Below, in pieces: positions 47,008 through 58,859 of a stretch of DNA of 64,000 bases. The DNA comes from Artemisia argyi (lineage: Eukaryota; Streptophyta; Magnoliopsida; Asterales; Asteraceae): NCBI GenBank assembly GCA_030686995.1, contig CM060697.1, forward strand, positions 107,755,272 through 107,819,271. The letters run 5' to 3'. Under the pieces are notes generated by a model, which was given only the letters and a program-made list of their open reading frames with translations, ran no database searches and had not been told where the DNA came from. The translations under genes and the position numbers were made by a program. Positions within the stretch are counted from its first letter, which is position 1. Every line of letters starts with the position of its first letter.

Positions 47008-49557
47008 ATGGAAGGTGGTAACATCTTTGAACCCATCAACCCACCACAACAAGACCACCCACAAAACCCACCACTAGCTAACCAACCTCTTAGGCCCCAA
47101 ACCCTAGGAGAGTATTCCCAACCTAGCCACCAAGGCTATCGAAACACTATTGAGCTCACCGGAGCCAATGTGTCTCCCTTACGATCCGACACCATCCGGT
47201 TGGTGCAAAGCGGATGTGCATTCCATGGACTTCGTTCCGAAGATCCAAATCAACATCTCAAGGACTTCCTTAAAATCGTAGATTCTATAGACCTTGATGT
47301 TACAACTAGAGAGTCAACCCGATTACACCTATTCCAATTCTCTCTACGTGATCAAGCTAGTCAATGGCTTGAGCGTTTACCCGCGGGATCCATCACCTCA
47401 TGGGATGATCTCACCACTCGTTTCCTTGCTCAATTTTTCCCACCGGGGAGAACTACCAAGCTTAGAAATGATATCTTGATGTTCCAACAACGTCAAGGTG
47501 AAACTCTATATGAAGCATGGACTCGTTTCAAGGACTTACTCCAAAAAGTCCCTCATCATGGCATAGATCTTTGGCTCCAAGTCCAAATCTTCTATGACCA
47601 TATCGATCTCTCCACAAGGCGAACCATTGACCAATCGGCCAGTGGCAAGCTACGTGATCTTAGTGCGGAAGAATCATGGGAACTCATATAAGATCTTGCT
47701 CTCTATGACAACGAAAGTTGGAATGATCCCCGTGATTTGAACAAAACGGTCAAGGCAATATCTTTGCCTTTGAACAATTCTAGCACTCCCGACCATAGGA
47801 TCAAGGAACTTGAGGACCAAGTCAAGTTTCTCATGAAATCTTACGAAGCTCCTAAGCCTACAAGCCAAGTGAACAAAATCACTTCTTCATGCGAATTATG
47901 TAGTGGTCACCATGATACTCGTGATTGTGTGGAACTCCCCGGAACAGCTTTTGTGGACTACGCGTCCTCGCGTACCGACGAAGCGGGAGATAAGTGGTCC
48001 ACTTTCAAACCCGAGCCAAACCCTTACGGTGATTCCTACAACCCATCTTGGAAAAATCACCAAAACCGTAGGTGGAAACAAAACCAAAACAATCCTTCCA
48101 ATCCGCCTAATCGTTACCAACCAAACGGTCCACCCTCCAACCGTACTTTCAACAACAATCCTTCTAACAACTATGGTAGTACTAACAATCTTGAAGGATT
48201 GATGTCCAAGTTTGTGGCATCTCAAGAAGCTCGCATATCCAAGTTTGAAGCCGATTTCAAACAAAAGCAAAGCGAGATGACCACCAAAATTGACACATTG
48301 TTGAAAGTTCTCAATGATCGAGAAATGGGAGCACTCCCAATCGATACGGTCAAGAACCCGAAACTAAACGTTAATTCCATATCATCAGTTTCGTCACCCA
48401 CTTCTTGTCCGCAATACTACTTGGTTAAATCAACAAGCACGTGTTTCAAACAAAACCAAATTCTTCAAAAGGACCAATCAAACAAAACACCCGATATAAA
48501 ACCGGTCAAAAGCATAGTTGAAACACCTCCTACGCAAGACCTTGACGATGAATTCAAGGAGCTTCACCTTGAACGCCCCGTCATTGATGTCTTAGCCCGT
48601 GCTCCTTACTATAGTGCCCTCCTAGAAAAGTATGAGAAATTTAAACTAGGTAAAAATGGGACCGCCTTTGTTCAAAACAAGTTGCCTAAAAAGCTTGATG
48701 ATCCGGGTATATTTGTTTTGCCTTGTAAGATAGGAAGATCCGAAGCTTTCGACACACTAGCCGATTTAGGATCAAGCCTCAATTTGATTCCCTTGTCCCT
48801 TTTCACCACTCTCAAGCTCGGGAAGTTAGAGGAGACGAAGGTTTTAATTGGTCTAGCGGATGGGAGTATTGCCCACCCGGTTGGAATGATTAAGGATGTA
48901 GTTGTTCATGTAGGGAAGTTAACTATTTTAGCGGATTTTCACGTCTTAGATATGGTTAGTGATACTACATGTCCACTATTAGTAGGAAGAGGATTTTTAG
49001 CAACCGCTAGCGCCATGATAGATTGTAAGGAGTCTAAGATAGCGATAGGTGAGGGCGATACTTGGTCGGTATATGATGTTAAGAAACATAGCTACGATTG
49101 TGAGGATGAACCGACACCACATTGGGTAGAGATGAATAGGAGACCATCCAGATATGGACCTTGGATAGAAAGGAATTTTATAGGACCTCAACGCCCATTC
49201 TATCTAGAAAAAGATTTCATCGATAAAACACATTCGGTGGAACAACTCATAACTAGAGATGAAGAGCTAGACCCTTTTGAGGACCCCCTAGTCTGTAGAA
49301 AGATGATTGAGTTTTTGAGCGTAATGCCCATTAACATAGAGATGAACAAGTGGAAAAGAGAGGGAGATAAGTGTAAATGGAGGTGGGACAAGCCACCTAA
49401 GGAAGGTGACAGATCATGGCATATGAAGATGATTTTGTATGATCCGGATGGAGAAAAGTTTGAAAGGTCATACCGTACTAAGAAAACCGATAGGAAGTTG
49501 AAACCTAAGTTTGATCCCAAAGATGTCCTCAATGAGGAACTCACCCATGTCACGTAG
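47008..49557 (+). pseudogene. G2 Gag-protease with novel C-terminal domain, one stop
   Basis: The Met at 47008 starts a retrotransposon Gag (MEGGNIFEPI, then RLVQSGCAFHG, FQFSLRDQASQWLERLPAGSI, RFLAQFFPPG, a typical Gag core at residues 70-220). A TAA at 47689-47691 interrupts it; the same frame continues to 49557. Next come a zinc knuckle variant CELCSGHHDTRDC (about 47889-47927), an Asn/Pro-rich linker, and an aspartic protease with LADLGSSLNLIP, the Athila-type active-site loop, and LLVGRGFL. The last 150 residues (RPSRYGPWIERNF to the end) are charged and Trp-rich (WKREGDKCKWRWDKPP) and match nothing I know. There is no reverse transcriptase, RNase H or integrase: the stop is followed directly by the family's shared 3' region. 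G2 would depend on an autonomous relative. Confidence 0.85.
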
Positions 49558-51836
49558 TAACCCATGACCTTGAGTCTAGCTACAAGACTCGTTAATAAAG
49601 AAAAGCGCTTCTTGGGAGGCAACCCATGTTTTGTGTGATTTTTATTTTTTGTTTGATTGTTATTTGCTTCCGTATGCATGCTTTATTTTTATTGTTGGTA
49701 GATCATGTTTCATACTAAATGGTGAAAATACTTTATTTTGTTGTTTGGCATAGTCTTAACTTCATCCAAAGGTATTTTGCAAAAGATAAGTGTAAGGGGA
49801 AACCCCAAATATGTTTTTAAGAAACAAAACTCGATCATGATTCTCTACAATATTAAATGAACATGTATATTCGTATTTGTTAGAGTCAAATGCTTGTATC
49901 GAGTCATAATGATGTTTTGCAGGATTCTCCAGGAAGTAGGACCAAGTTTTTCCAGAAATTTTCCAGAAACTTAACATAAGAATTTCTGCAGGTCACTTCT
50001 GACGGCGTCAGGAAGAAATTCTTGATGGCGTCACGTGTAAAATTCTGGAAATTTTACCAGTTTTGTTTTTCTAACGGAGTCTTAAAGTTTTTGCTAATTC
50101 TTTAGTTTTATAATCTCCAGGAAATCTGCAAACATCATTCCACAAGCATTATATCTTACTTTGCTTTCTAGGATTTGTTAGCATATATAGATTGCCGCCG
50201 ATTTTACGTGAGGTTGCCTTGTTTGTTTTCTCAGGTTTAACAGGTTATATATGACAATAAGATGATTTATATTCTGGAAGGAAAGCTTTGATTGTTCATT
50301 TTCTTGGAGGAAGATCTAACCTTGCTACCTTATTATCCATACCGAGCGAATCAGGGGAGTATTTGATTTCATTCTTTTTACTTATTTCACTTTTACATTC
50401 TTTACTTGAATATTGGGGACAATGTTCATCCTAAGTGTAAGGGGAGGGTAAAATGATGATACCTTATAGATATACTTTCGCTTGAGTTTGTTTGTTTGAT
50501 GGTAGGTGTGTAATAAAACTATGAGAAACACTTGTTAGTGTAATTTTAGCGCCAAATTTAAATTTTTTTACAACATTTAGGAGTGAAACTTTAGCCATAG
50601 CAAGCGTCTCATGGATAGGAGTCGTATGACTAGCACAAAACCGTATCATTCAGAAAAATTTTCCACCCAAATATGTGAGGTTCGCCTTTAGATTTGATAG
50701 GAAAAGCATTTACTATTAGTGCTTATGAGTGTACCGGTAGCATTTAGATTCTAGAACTTGCGTTAGTGATGCATCCCGAGACCGCTAGTGAGACTACATT
50801 CGTGTAGTAGGATTTACTACATGATAAGAGGCATTAGGATCACCCTTGTGTTAAACCCGTATCATAATTACTTGACCACTTAAGTCATATTACTTGGCTA
50901 GTAAAGTCAATTGATTTTTCCCACACCCTTAGCGTTGTACTCATTTTTAGTACACGAAACTCCTAGTACACCCCTCCGAGCCTATCTTTTCGTTTCTAAC
51001 TTTAAGCATCTTACTTAAAGGAAGAATTTGTTACACCCCACTTAAATGTACAACCAAATCGCCTTAGTCTTCCGTGTATGCACTCATCTTTAGTGCATTA
51101 TTGTTATTTGTTTAAAACCCTTAGTTAATTATCTAATTGATTACATGGTTGCTAAGTCGAGTCATATCCTTGTACATATTGTTTTGGGACGATTGGGACT
51201 CATGGGTAAAGTACTTGTGTTATGGAGTAATGGGGAAGAAAATCATTTATTACCCCCATATGTGCGTTAATCTTAAAAGTACTTCAAGTGTTTTGATTAT
51301 CTTAATTCGAGTCATTAGATTAGTTTATTGTAAAGTATGTAAAACTTCAAGTGTAAGGGGAATTTACATTCCCTATGATGTATTATTTTGGATGGTAGGG
51401 TAAGAGTATGCAAAAAAAAAAAAAAAAAAATCGAAAAATCAAGAAAAAAAAAATAGAAAAAGAAAAGAGAAAAAACATACGGACTACCATCTTGTTTCAT
51501 TCTATGTTTATTTTATGTTTTTGTTATTTTCATTTATTAGCTTAAGTCGAGTCTAGTCTTGGCTTAGCAACGCCATATTGTACATGTAATTAACCAAGAT
51601 TATTAACTTGCCACCAGTAAAAATTGCCTATATCCAACAAAACCGTGTATTTCATATCCCTATACCTAACGTTACAACCCTTTAAAAAGACCTCTTTGAT
51701 AGTTTATCCTAGGTGCTTACGCCATGTGGTGGAGGTTTGATCCTTTCTCAAGCCTATGGTAATCTATTTTGCTATGACAGGTAGAGAGAGATGTTTTCCA
51801 TTTCCATATTGTGATATTACTTTATTACACCCGAGG
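49558..51836 (+). other. G2 3' non-coding region
   Basis: No gene is supported. It begins with CCCATGACCTTGAGTCTAGC, conserved in all three G elements. It holds AAGTGTAAGGGG at about 49788, 50433 and 51349, with the fourth copy at 2229. It also has TGACGGCGTCA near 50000 and an A tract at 51411. A short open frame (51137-51403) resembles one in G3 at 60886-61143, but the nucleotide sequence is conserved as a whole, so coding is not shown. It ends at the GATGT where C1 was inserted (51837-51841). Confidence 0.6.
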
Positions 51837-51841
51837 GATGT

Positions 51842-52182
51842 TGTTAGGTTCCCATATTGATTTCACACAAACAAGAATGAGATAGATATAAGGATGGGAT
51901 GATTATGAGAATGAGAGAATTAGAATTGCAAGAGTTTCTTTAAGATTTCACATAACCAACCAAATACAAATGAGACCTAGAGGTTCTATTTAAAGGAGGG
52001 AAGCTTGGGCAACACTCCTAGCTCACAACATCCTTGAATTCGTGGGCCTCTAAGGCCTTTTGGGCTTTCATAAGCCTTAAATACATAAGTGATAACTAAA
52101 TATAAGTAACTAATAATAAAGCAACCTAGTAATTATTACAAATTACCGAGACTTGATAAAATAGTAAACTTTGATCCCAACA
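51842..52182 (-). repeat. C1 3' LTR (341 bp)
   Basis: It is flanked on the left by GATGT (51837-51841) and ends GATCCCAACA. It matches 1712-2054 with about ten differences. On the element strand it is the 3' LTR, because the polypurine tract lies immediately to its right. Confidence 0.85.
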
Positions 52183-52193
52183 ATCTCCCCCTA
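52183..52193 (-). other. C1 polypurine tract
   Basis: On the element strand this reads TAGGGGGAGAT directly before the LTR, the typical copia plus-strand primer. Confidence 0.75.
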
Positions 52194-54486
52194 AGGGTCG
52201 GTCATCACGGTTGCTTGACGTCTTTGTCATTTCTTCATCTTTGACTTTCACAGCTTTAGACGTCTTTAAAAAATAATTCATCATTCTTTGTTCTTTGTTC
52301 GTTGTTGTTGTGATAGTGATCAAGTTATGAAGTTGTCTACCTTTCGTCACTTCCGCGTTTGTGGTGGTAGTCCGCCATTCCAACATGCTCATACATATTT
52401 GAATTCTGACTTATACATGCACGTAGTTCCCTTTCTTTCACTTTTGATCTTTAGTCTTTATACTTTGTAGATTCTTCTTTTTGGCGTAGAATCTTTCTTT
52501 GAACTTTGTGTTGCGTTGATCTTTGAGGGAGCTTTTGTTGACTTCAAGATGTATGTACGAGCATGTGGAATCCGTCGCCATGGAGATGATCTGTCCCTGC
52601 AGGTAAACAGTTGGCAATAAAACATCCGGTACTTATAGATAAGGAATTAGAGATCGTCAACAACATAGTGTGAAGATTCCTTCTAACCCTTATCAAGGCC
52701 GTTCCCATGTCAGATACCCTCGAAGGAGCTTACAAGACCTACTAAGTAGCTCAATGACTGGGTGAGTCGCTGGGGATCACTCCACGACTGTAGACCGCTA
52801 AGAAACCACCGTAAACACTAAGCGTAACCCACAAGGAGTTACCGAAGTGACCTGCTGTCAGGGCTGTTTGATGTTGACCCTGGCAGGATTTCCGTTAAAT
52901 CATTGAGAAATACTTTTGTAATTCTCTCATAAACGTTCTCGGCAGATTGCTGAGATCTGCGAAGGACTCGATAATTTACAGCTGGTGTCCATTGATTTAG
53001 AACACCAGTTGTAGAAATACTAAGTGTTCCTAAGAGATCTTTGATGTATCTCAAGGCTCTAGACTCAAAAAGTTCACACTTAGGTTTCCTATGCGGAGAC
53101 TAGGGAGGGGTCTCCTGCTTCAATATCAACCATCTCTAAGAGATAGGTCGATAGATTACACTGGTTCCCTGTGAGAATGAAACAAGCTCTTTTAAGAGAA
53201 CTTGAGTGGTTAAGAAGGTTTAGTGCATTGCGTCACTGGGTCCATGACGACTTTATCTTCAATACCGGTGTTGCCTTGGCAACAACCAGTAGCATACGAA
53301 TTGAACCCGGTGTCTGCCCTAAGGTTGAATCATATGGAGGGCTATTTCTTTTCACCCTTTTCTTTACTTTTCTTTTTAATTCTTCAACTCCTTCTTTCCC
53401 TTTTCAATCTTTTCTCCTTTTATCGTATCATACCTAAGGACTTCTAATTCTAACTATTGGAGATGTCCTTGGGTAGATCCCTCCGGCTCTGGCGGATCAT
53501 AGGACGGTTTTTCCTATCTTAATCACCTTATAACTCCATGATTATCTGACAATAGCCATTGAAACCTTTTAAAAATCTCTCAAAGTGTTTGTGATTATCA
53601 AACATTTTGTTTAACACTTTGAGAGTTTTGTGTTTTCTTATGAAGGGCTCCCCCTTCACATGTGCTCATAAGTGTTTTAATAAATTTGCACATGTGGGAG
53701 GAACAAACACTTTTTGAATTGATCCACTTTCAGTGAACCTGACCGATTCGAGACATGCTTACATCACTAGTTAGACTAGCTTGAAGTTATTACCCGGCCT
53801 GGTCAAATCCACAAAAAGTTTCTCGAAACGGTACATTTCTACTAAGACAAATCTTTTTCGAGACACGCTTACGTGGCTAGTTAAAGAGTTCCATTGTCAG
53901 CTTTTAGTTGACAACTAGCTCTAGTAACTAACTTGATGTTATTACCTGTCGAGGATAAGTCTTTTCGAGATTACTAACTTTTTGTTTCGTCAATTCTTGG
54001 GTGAATCTGAGTCTAGCTCGCATGAGATTTGACTTTTAAGCAACTTAGAACTTTCATATTTTAATCACATTCACTTTTTCTTCTCCCCCTCAAAAATAGC
54101 ATATAAGATGATATTTTTGACAATCTTTTTGATTAAAATATGCCTTTTGAGTCTTATGGGGAGAATTCAACAAGAACTTTTGTTTTCAAGAACGATGATT
54201 TTGTATCAAGTGCTCCCCCTCAACAAGTGAATTCTTATTGAGGTGAAATACTTGTCTTTTGAGCAGAGTTATGAAAATCAGAAAATGTTTGATTAACTCT
54301 ACTCAAAAGTAAGAAGCCTTCGCTCCTTATATTAGGATTGAGGCAATGATGCGTACCTCAGGGCCCTTTCTTTACCAGAACGGGTTGTACACTGTTATGT
54401 GTGCACAAGACATAGTGATAATAATTCAATCAAATGAAACAATTAATATTGAAAAGTTAATACCCATGTGTACCAGTTTAAGCTTC
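52194..54486 (-). other. C1 long 3' untranslated region
   Basis: No gene is seen. The stretch lies between the 3'-terminal ORF and the polypurine tract and is unusually long for a copia element (about 2.3 kb). It contains repeated CTCCCCCTC-like purine/pyrimidine tracts (54085, 54210) on the plus strand. Confidence 0.45.
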
Positions 54487-55155
54487 ATCAGTGAGTGGAG
54501 CATCAAAGTCAGTGAACTGTGGTTCTGGTCTTTTGAAGAGGCTGATGGGAAATGAAGGTCTGACACCGATATAGCTTTCCAATCGTCTGATATGTTCCCG
54601 GCGAAATAACCTTTCTTCAATCTAATGGACAAAGTTATGAACTTGTCTTCTGGAGCTGGATTTCCACCTTGGAGTTTCACCTTTTGCTATCTTTTTGCGA
54701 TCATCATTCAACCTTTTGACTAGCCCATCACGAACGGTTTTAAGCGTAACATCACATAACTTGTGTATCTCATCGAGCCTCATGAAGCTTTGTAGTTTTT
54801 TGCTGTTGATGTAGGTGAAACCAAATGAAGGTTTTTGGATGAGAGTATACAGTGACGCTTGATAGATTCCATCAAATGTGAATTGTGGCTTAGTCAAATT
54901 GATCTTCTGTTGGTAACTTTCCACTCCAAGCTGAAGATCTTCCACTCTTTCTTGAACTATCAATCGTCGGATGAAGAGAAGTAGAGATGCCATGAAGTTG
55001 TATTGAGTTTCTCTATCGAATCCACGCATTCTTCCTTGAACTTTTTCTAGATACATGTCTTCAATGTCATTTAGATAAAGGTCAGGAAAGTCTGCTTCAG
55101 AGAATTTGTACTTCTTTTCATCTTGTCTTTTAACCACAATGTCATTCATGAACAT
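54487..55155 (-). pseudogene. C1 3'-terminal ORF, truncated at its 5' side
   Basis: On the minus strand the frame begins at the break (55155) and reads YMFMNDIVVK...EADFPDLYLNDIEDMYL, RLIVQERVEDLQLGVESYQ, then a helical C-terminal part. This resembles the unnamed domain found at the 3' end of many Asteraceae copia polyproteins, downstream of RNase H. A TAG at 54622-54624 interrupts it; the same frame continues with IEERLFRREHIRRLESYIG to a final stop near 54487. The polymerase upstream is missing because gypsy G3 starts at 55156. Function is unknown. The recognition is by recalled resemblance only. Confidence 0.6.
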
Positions 55156-56417
55156 GTAGTAAATCCTACCACACGAATGTAGTCTCACTAGCGGTCTCGG
55201 GATGCATCACTAACGCAAGTTCTAGAATCTAAATGCTACCGGTACACTCATAAGCACTAATAGTAAATGCTTTTCCTATCAAATCTAAAGGCAAACCTCA
55301 CAATTTTGGGTGGAAAATTTTTCTGAATATACGGTTATGTGCTAGTCATACAATCTCCTATCCATGAGACGCTTGCTATGGCTAAAGTTTCACTCCTAAA
55401 TGTTGTAAAAAATTTTAAATTTGGCGCTAAAATTACACTAACAAGTATTTCTCATAGTTTTATTACACATCTACTATCAAACAAGACAAACTCAAGCGAA
55501 AGTGCATATGTAAGGTATCATCTTTTTACCCTCCCCTTACACTTAAGATGAACATTGTCCCTAATGTTCAAGTAAAGAATGTAAAAGTGAAAAAGTAAAG
55601 AGAATGAAATCAAATACTCCCCTGATTCGCTCGGTATGGATTATAGGTTGGCCAGGTTAAATCTTCCTCCAAGAAAATGAACAATCAAAGCTTCCCTTCC
55701 AGAATATAAATCATCTTCTTGTCATACATAACCTGTAAATCCTGACAAAAATAGACAAGACAACCTCGCGTAAAATCGGCGGCATCCTATATAAGTTACT
55801 AAATCCTAGAAAACAAAGTAAGATATAATGCTTGTGGAATGAAGTTTGCAGATTTCCTGGAGATTATAAAACTTAATAATTCACAAAAACCATAAGACTC
55901 CGTTAGAAAAATAAAACCGGTAAAATTTCCAGATTTTAACTCCTGACGCCGTCAAGAGTAAAACTCTGACGCCGTCATAATAGACCTGCAGAAATTCTTG
56001 TGTTAAGTTTCTGGAAAATTTCTGGAAAAACTTGGTCCTACTTCCTGGAAAATCCTGCAAAACTTCATTATGACTTAATACAAGCATTTGACTCTAACAA
56101 ATACGAATATACATGCTCATTTAATATCGTGGAGAATCATGATCGGTTTGTTTCTTAAAAACATATTTGGGGTTTCCCCTTACACTTATCTTTTGCCAAA
56201 ATACTTTTAGGTTGGAGTTAAGACTAGGCCAAAACAACATAGTAAAATATTTCCACATTTTAATTGAGAAACATGATCAACCAACACTAAAAATAAAACA
56301 TGCATACGGAAGCAAATAACAATCAAATAAACAAAATCACACAAAACATGGGTTGCCTCCCAAGAAGCGCTTTTCTTTATTTACGAGTCTTGTAGCTAGA
56401 CTCAAGGTCATGGGTTA

Positions 56418-56837
56418 CTACGTGATCTCATCATTGGAGATGATATACCCCATGTAGTTGCGATCATTACTATTATGGTGGTAGTGCCTCAACCTATCGA
56501 TACTCGCAATCACTATTCCACCTAATTTGCTTCTCAATTTAACTACCCCATCTTGGCTCAATCCTTCGATTGTGAATGGCCCATACCACCAAGGACTTGG
56601 CTTATCGGGTGGTATTGTTGTTTCCAAGTGTCTCAAGAGCACCAAATTCCCTTCCTCAAATGGTGTACGATTTTTTTCGTGTTGAGTATGTTCAAGTTCA
56701 ACCTGAACCTTACTGCTTTTTCTCCTTTCATCCTTAGCTTTCTTATAGCTTTTGATTCTTGCCTCCCATGCAAGAATCTTATTCTGAACACGAATGGGTG
56801 TCGTGCCAATGTTGTTTTTGATCATTCTCCAACTCAA
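56418..56837 (-). pseudogene. integrase C-terminal remnant in G3
   Basis: This 139-codon open stretch has WRMIKNNIG, ILAWEARIKSYKKAKDERR, then FEEGNLVLLRHLE, WWYGPFTI and IDRLRHYHH. The pattern matches the SH3-like C-terminal part of gypsy integrases, which binds DNA. The catalytic core, reverse transcriptase and RNase H are absent. It sits about 15 bp after the protease stop, so an internal deletion joined the two ends of the polyprotein. It keeps an internal Met but probably no longer has a start of its own. Confidence 0.65.
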
Positions 56838-56852
56838 ATTCTCATGCCCACT

Positions 56853-58688
56853 TCACGGGGTCATGGGGAAGCTAATCTTTCTTTTTCCCGATTTAAGCTC
56901 AATCTTCCTACCTTCATACTTAATGACAGCCCTAGCGGTGGTGAGGAATGGTGCCCCAAGGATTATTGGCATGCATCCATCCCCTTTATCATCGATGATC
57001 ATAAAATCAACGGGGTACATGAATCCTGCAACATTAACTAATACATCTTCTGCGATTCCTAGGGGGTATACGTACGAGTGTCCAACAAGAGATAACCTAA
57101 CACGAGTAGGTGCTGTCATTTTTGATGTTAGTTGGATGTAAATAGTTAGGGGCATAAGATTTACTTCCGATCTTTGGTCGGCGAAAGCACTAAGATGTTT
57201 CAAGTTCCCGATACTCGTTGGTATTTCAAAGTTCCCACATGCCACCTGCTTAGTAGCCACTTTCTGTACCAGTAACCTCTCAAATACTGATCCTCCAGGA
57301 AGCGTATCATACTCATCTTCCTCTTCTTCCTCTTTCTCAGGAATCTGTCCGGAGGATTGGTTACGCCCATCACCCTTAATCCAATTTGTTATGGTGTTTT
57401 TGTTTATATCATGTTTCAGGTAGTAACTCAAGGGTTGGGATTCTGGTGGTTTTTCTAAGGTCTGTTTAGCAGGAGTTTCTACCTTCTCGTTATCTTTATG
57501 GACAATGGTGATGGAGTTAACAAACTGGGTGGTGGGAGTGACGCTTTCTTTCCTTAGTAGTATTCGTTCGGGGGTTCTCTGGTTGGCATACTCCTCCAAT
57601 AGACTCAACATTTCATTCATTTTCTCCTACATCTCCTCTTTTTGCTTATAAACTGCCTCTTCGAATCTAGCAAGCCGATCTGAGTGAGTTGCCATATATT
57701 CTCTCATCCTAGCCTTAAACTCCGAGCTAAGTTCCTTGGGAGGGGAACAAGGTGGGGTGCACCTTTGAAAAGTCTCGACATGTTCTCTAGAAGGTGACTC
57801 AGATAATGGTGCCGAAGTTGGTTTTGAGACAGAATTGACAGTGGCTTGTCTAGGACTTAAAGGTCGCCTTTGCCTTTCCTCAAAATAATCAACTTTTGCC
57901 TCAAGTTTGCATAGGAGTTCATCGGGAATTTCGGTGGTTCCTCCAGATGTCGAGACTGCATTGATGGCCGCTTCTATCGTATGTTTAAATTCCCATATCT
58001 CATGATTATCAACAGCGAGCTCTTCGATAATTGCCCAAGACTCCTCGGCGTTCTTATCACGCAATTTACCTCCCGCGGCCCTGTCGATGGTGCGCTTAGT
58101 GTGATAGTCAACATGGTCATAGAAAATCTGGACTAATAACCAAAGGTTTATGCCATGATGAGGGAGCTTGTGGAGGAGATCCTTAAAACGGGCCCAAGCC
58201 TCGTAGAAAGTTTCACCCCGCTGTTGCTCAAACATCAAAATGTCCCTTCTAAGCATTGCAGTCTTTTCCGGCGGAAAGAATTGGGTAAGGAAGCGATTGG
58301 CGAGATTGTCCCATGTGGTGATGGATCCCGCGGGTAAACGCTCAAGCCATTGACTAGCTTGATCCCGTAGAGAGAATTGGAATAAGCGTAAACGGGTAGT
58401 CTCTCTAGTTTCAACACCTAGGTCTAAGGAATCTACGATTTTGAGAAAGTCCTTAAGATGTTGGTTTGGATCTTCGGAACGATGTCCATGGAATGCACAT
58501 CCGCTTTGCACCAACCGGATGGTGTCGGATCGCAAGGGGGTCACATTGGCTCTGGTGAGTTCAATGGTGTTTCGGTAGCCTTGGTGGCTAGGTCGGGAGT
58601 ACTCTCCTAAGGTTCGGGGCCTAAGGGGATCTAATGGTGGGTTTTGTTGTGGTGGGATGATGGGTTCAAAGATGTTACCACCTTCCAT
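56853..58688 (-). pseudogene. G3 Gag-protease, one in-frame stop
   Basis: The Met at 58686-58688 starts a Gag very similar to G2 (MEGGNIFEPI, RLVQSGCAFHG, FQFSLRDQASQWLERLPAGSI). At the codon where G2 has TAA, G3 is open (ESWAIIEELA). After about residue 260 the two diverge: G3 has no zinc knuckle. A TAG at 57624-57626 splits it; the same frame continues to 56853. The protease region has AFADQRSEVNLMPL, IILGAPFLTTARAVI and a final strand. The usual DLGA-type active-site loop reads DQRS, so the enzyme is probably dead. The proteins would form a particle but need polymerase from another element. Confidence 0.8.
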
Positions 58689-58835
58689 GATGTCGGATGG
58701 TAAAGAGTTACGAACAAAGGCACGAAGAAATAAGATAGACTAAAGAAGACCTAAAAATAAAAATAAAAATCTTACTAGAAAGGAATCTAGCAAGTAGACC
58801 TAATAAAAAGAAATTCTAACCTAGACAATAACTAT

Positions 58836-58853
58836 TCCCCTGCAGCGGCGCCA
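58836..58853 (-). other. G3 primer-binding site
   Basis: On the element strand it reads TGGCGCCGCTGCAGGGGA, close to the tRNA-Asp-type site and better preserved than in G2. It starts six bases after the LTR. Confidence 0.65.
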
Positions 58854-58859
58854 AAAACT

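Noticed and set aside
51137..51403. 88-codon frame similar to one at 60886-61143 in G3
   Set aside because: The nucleotide sequence is conserved over the whole 3' region, and G1 breaks the frame; not enough for a gene.
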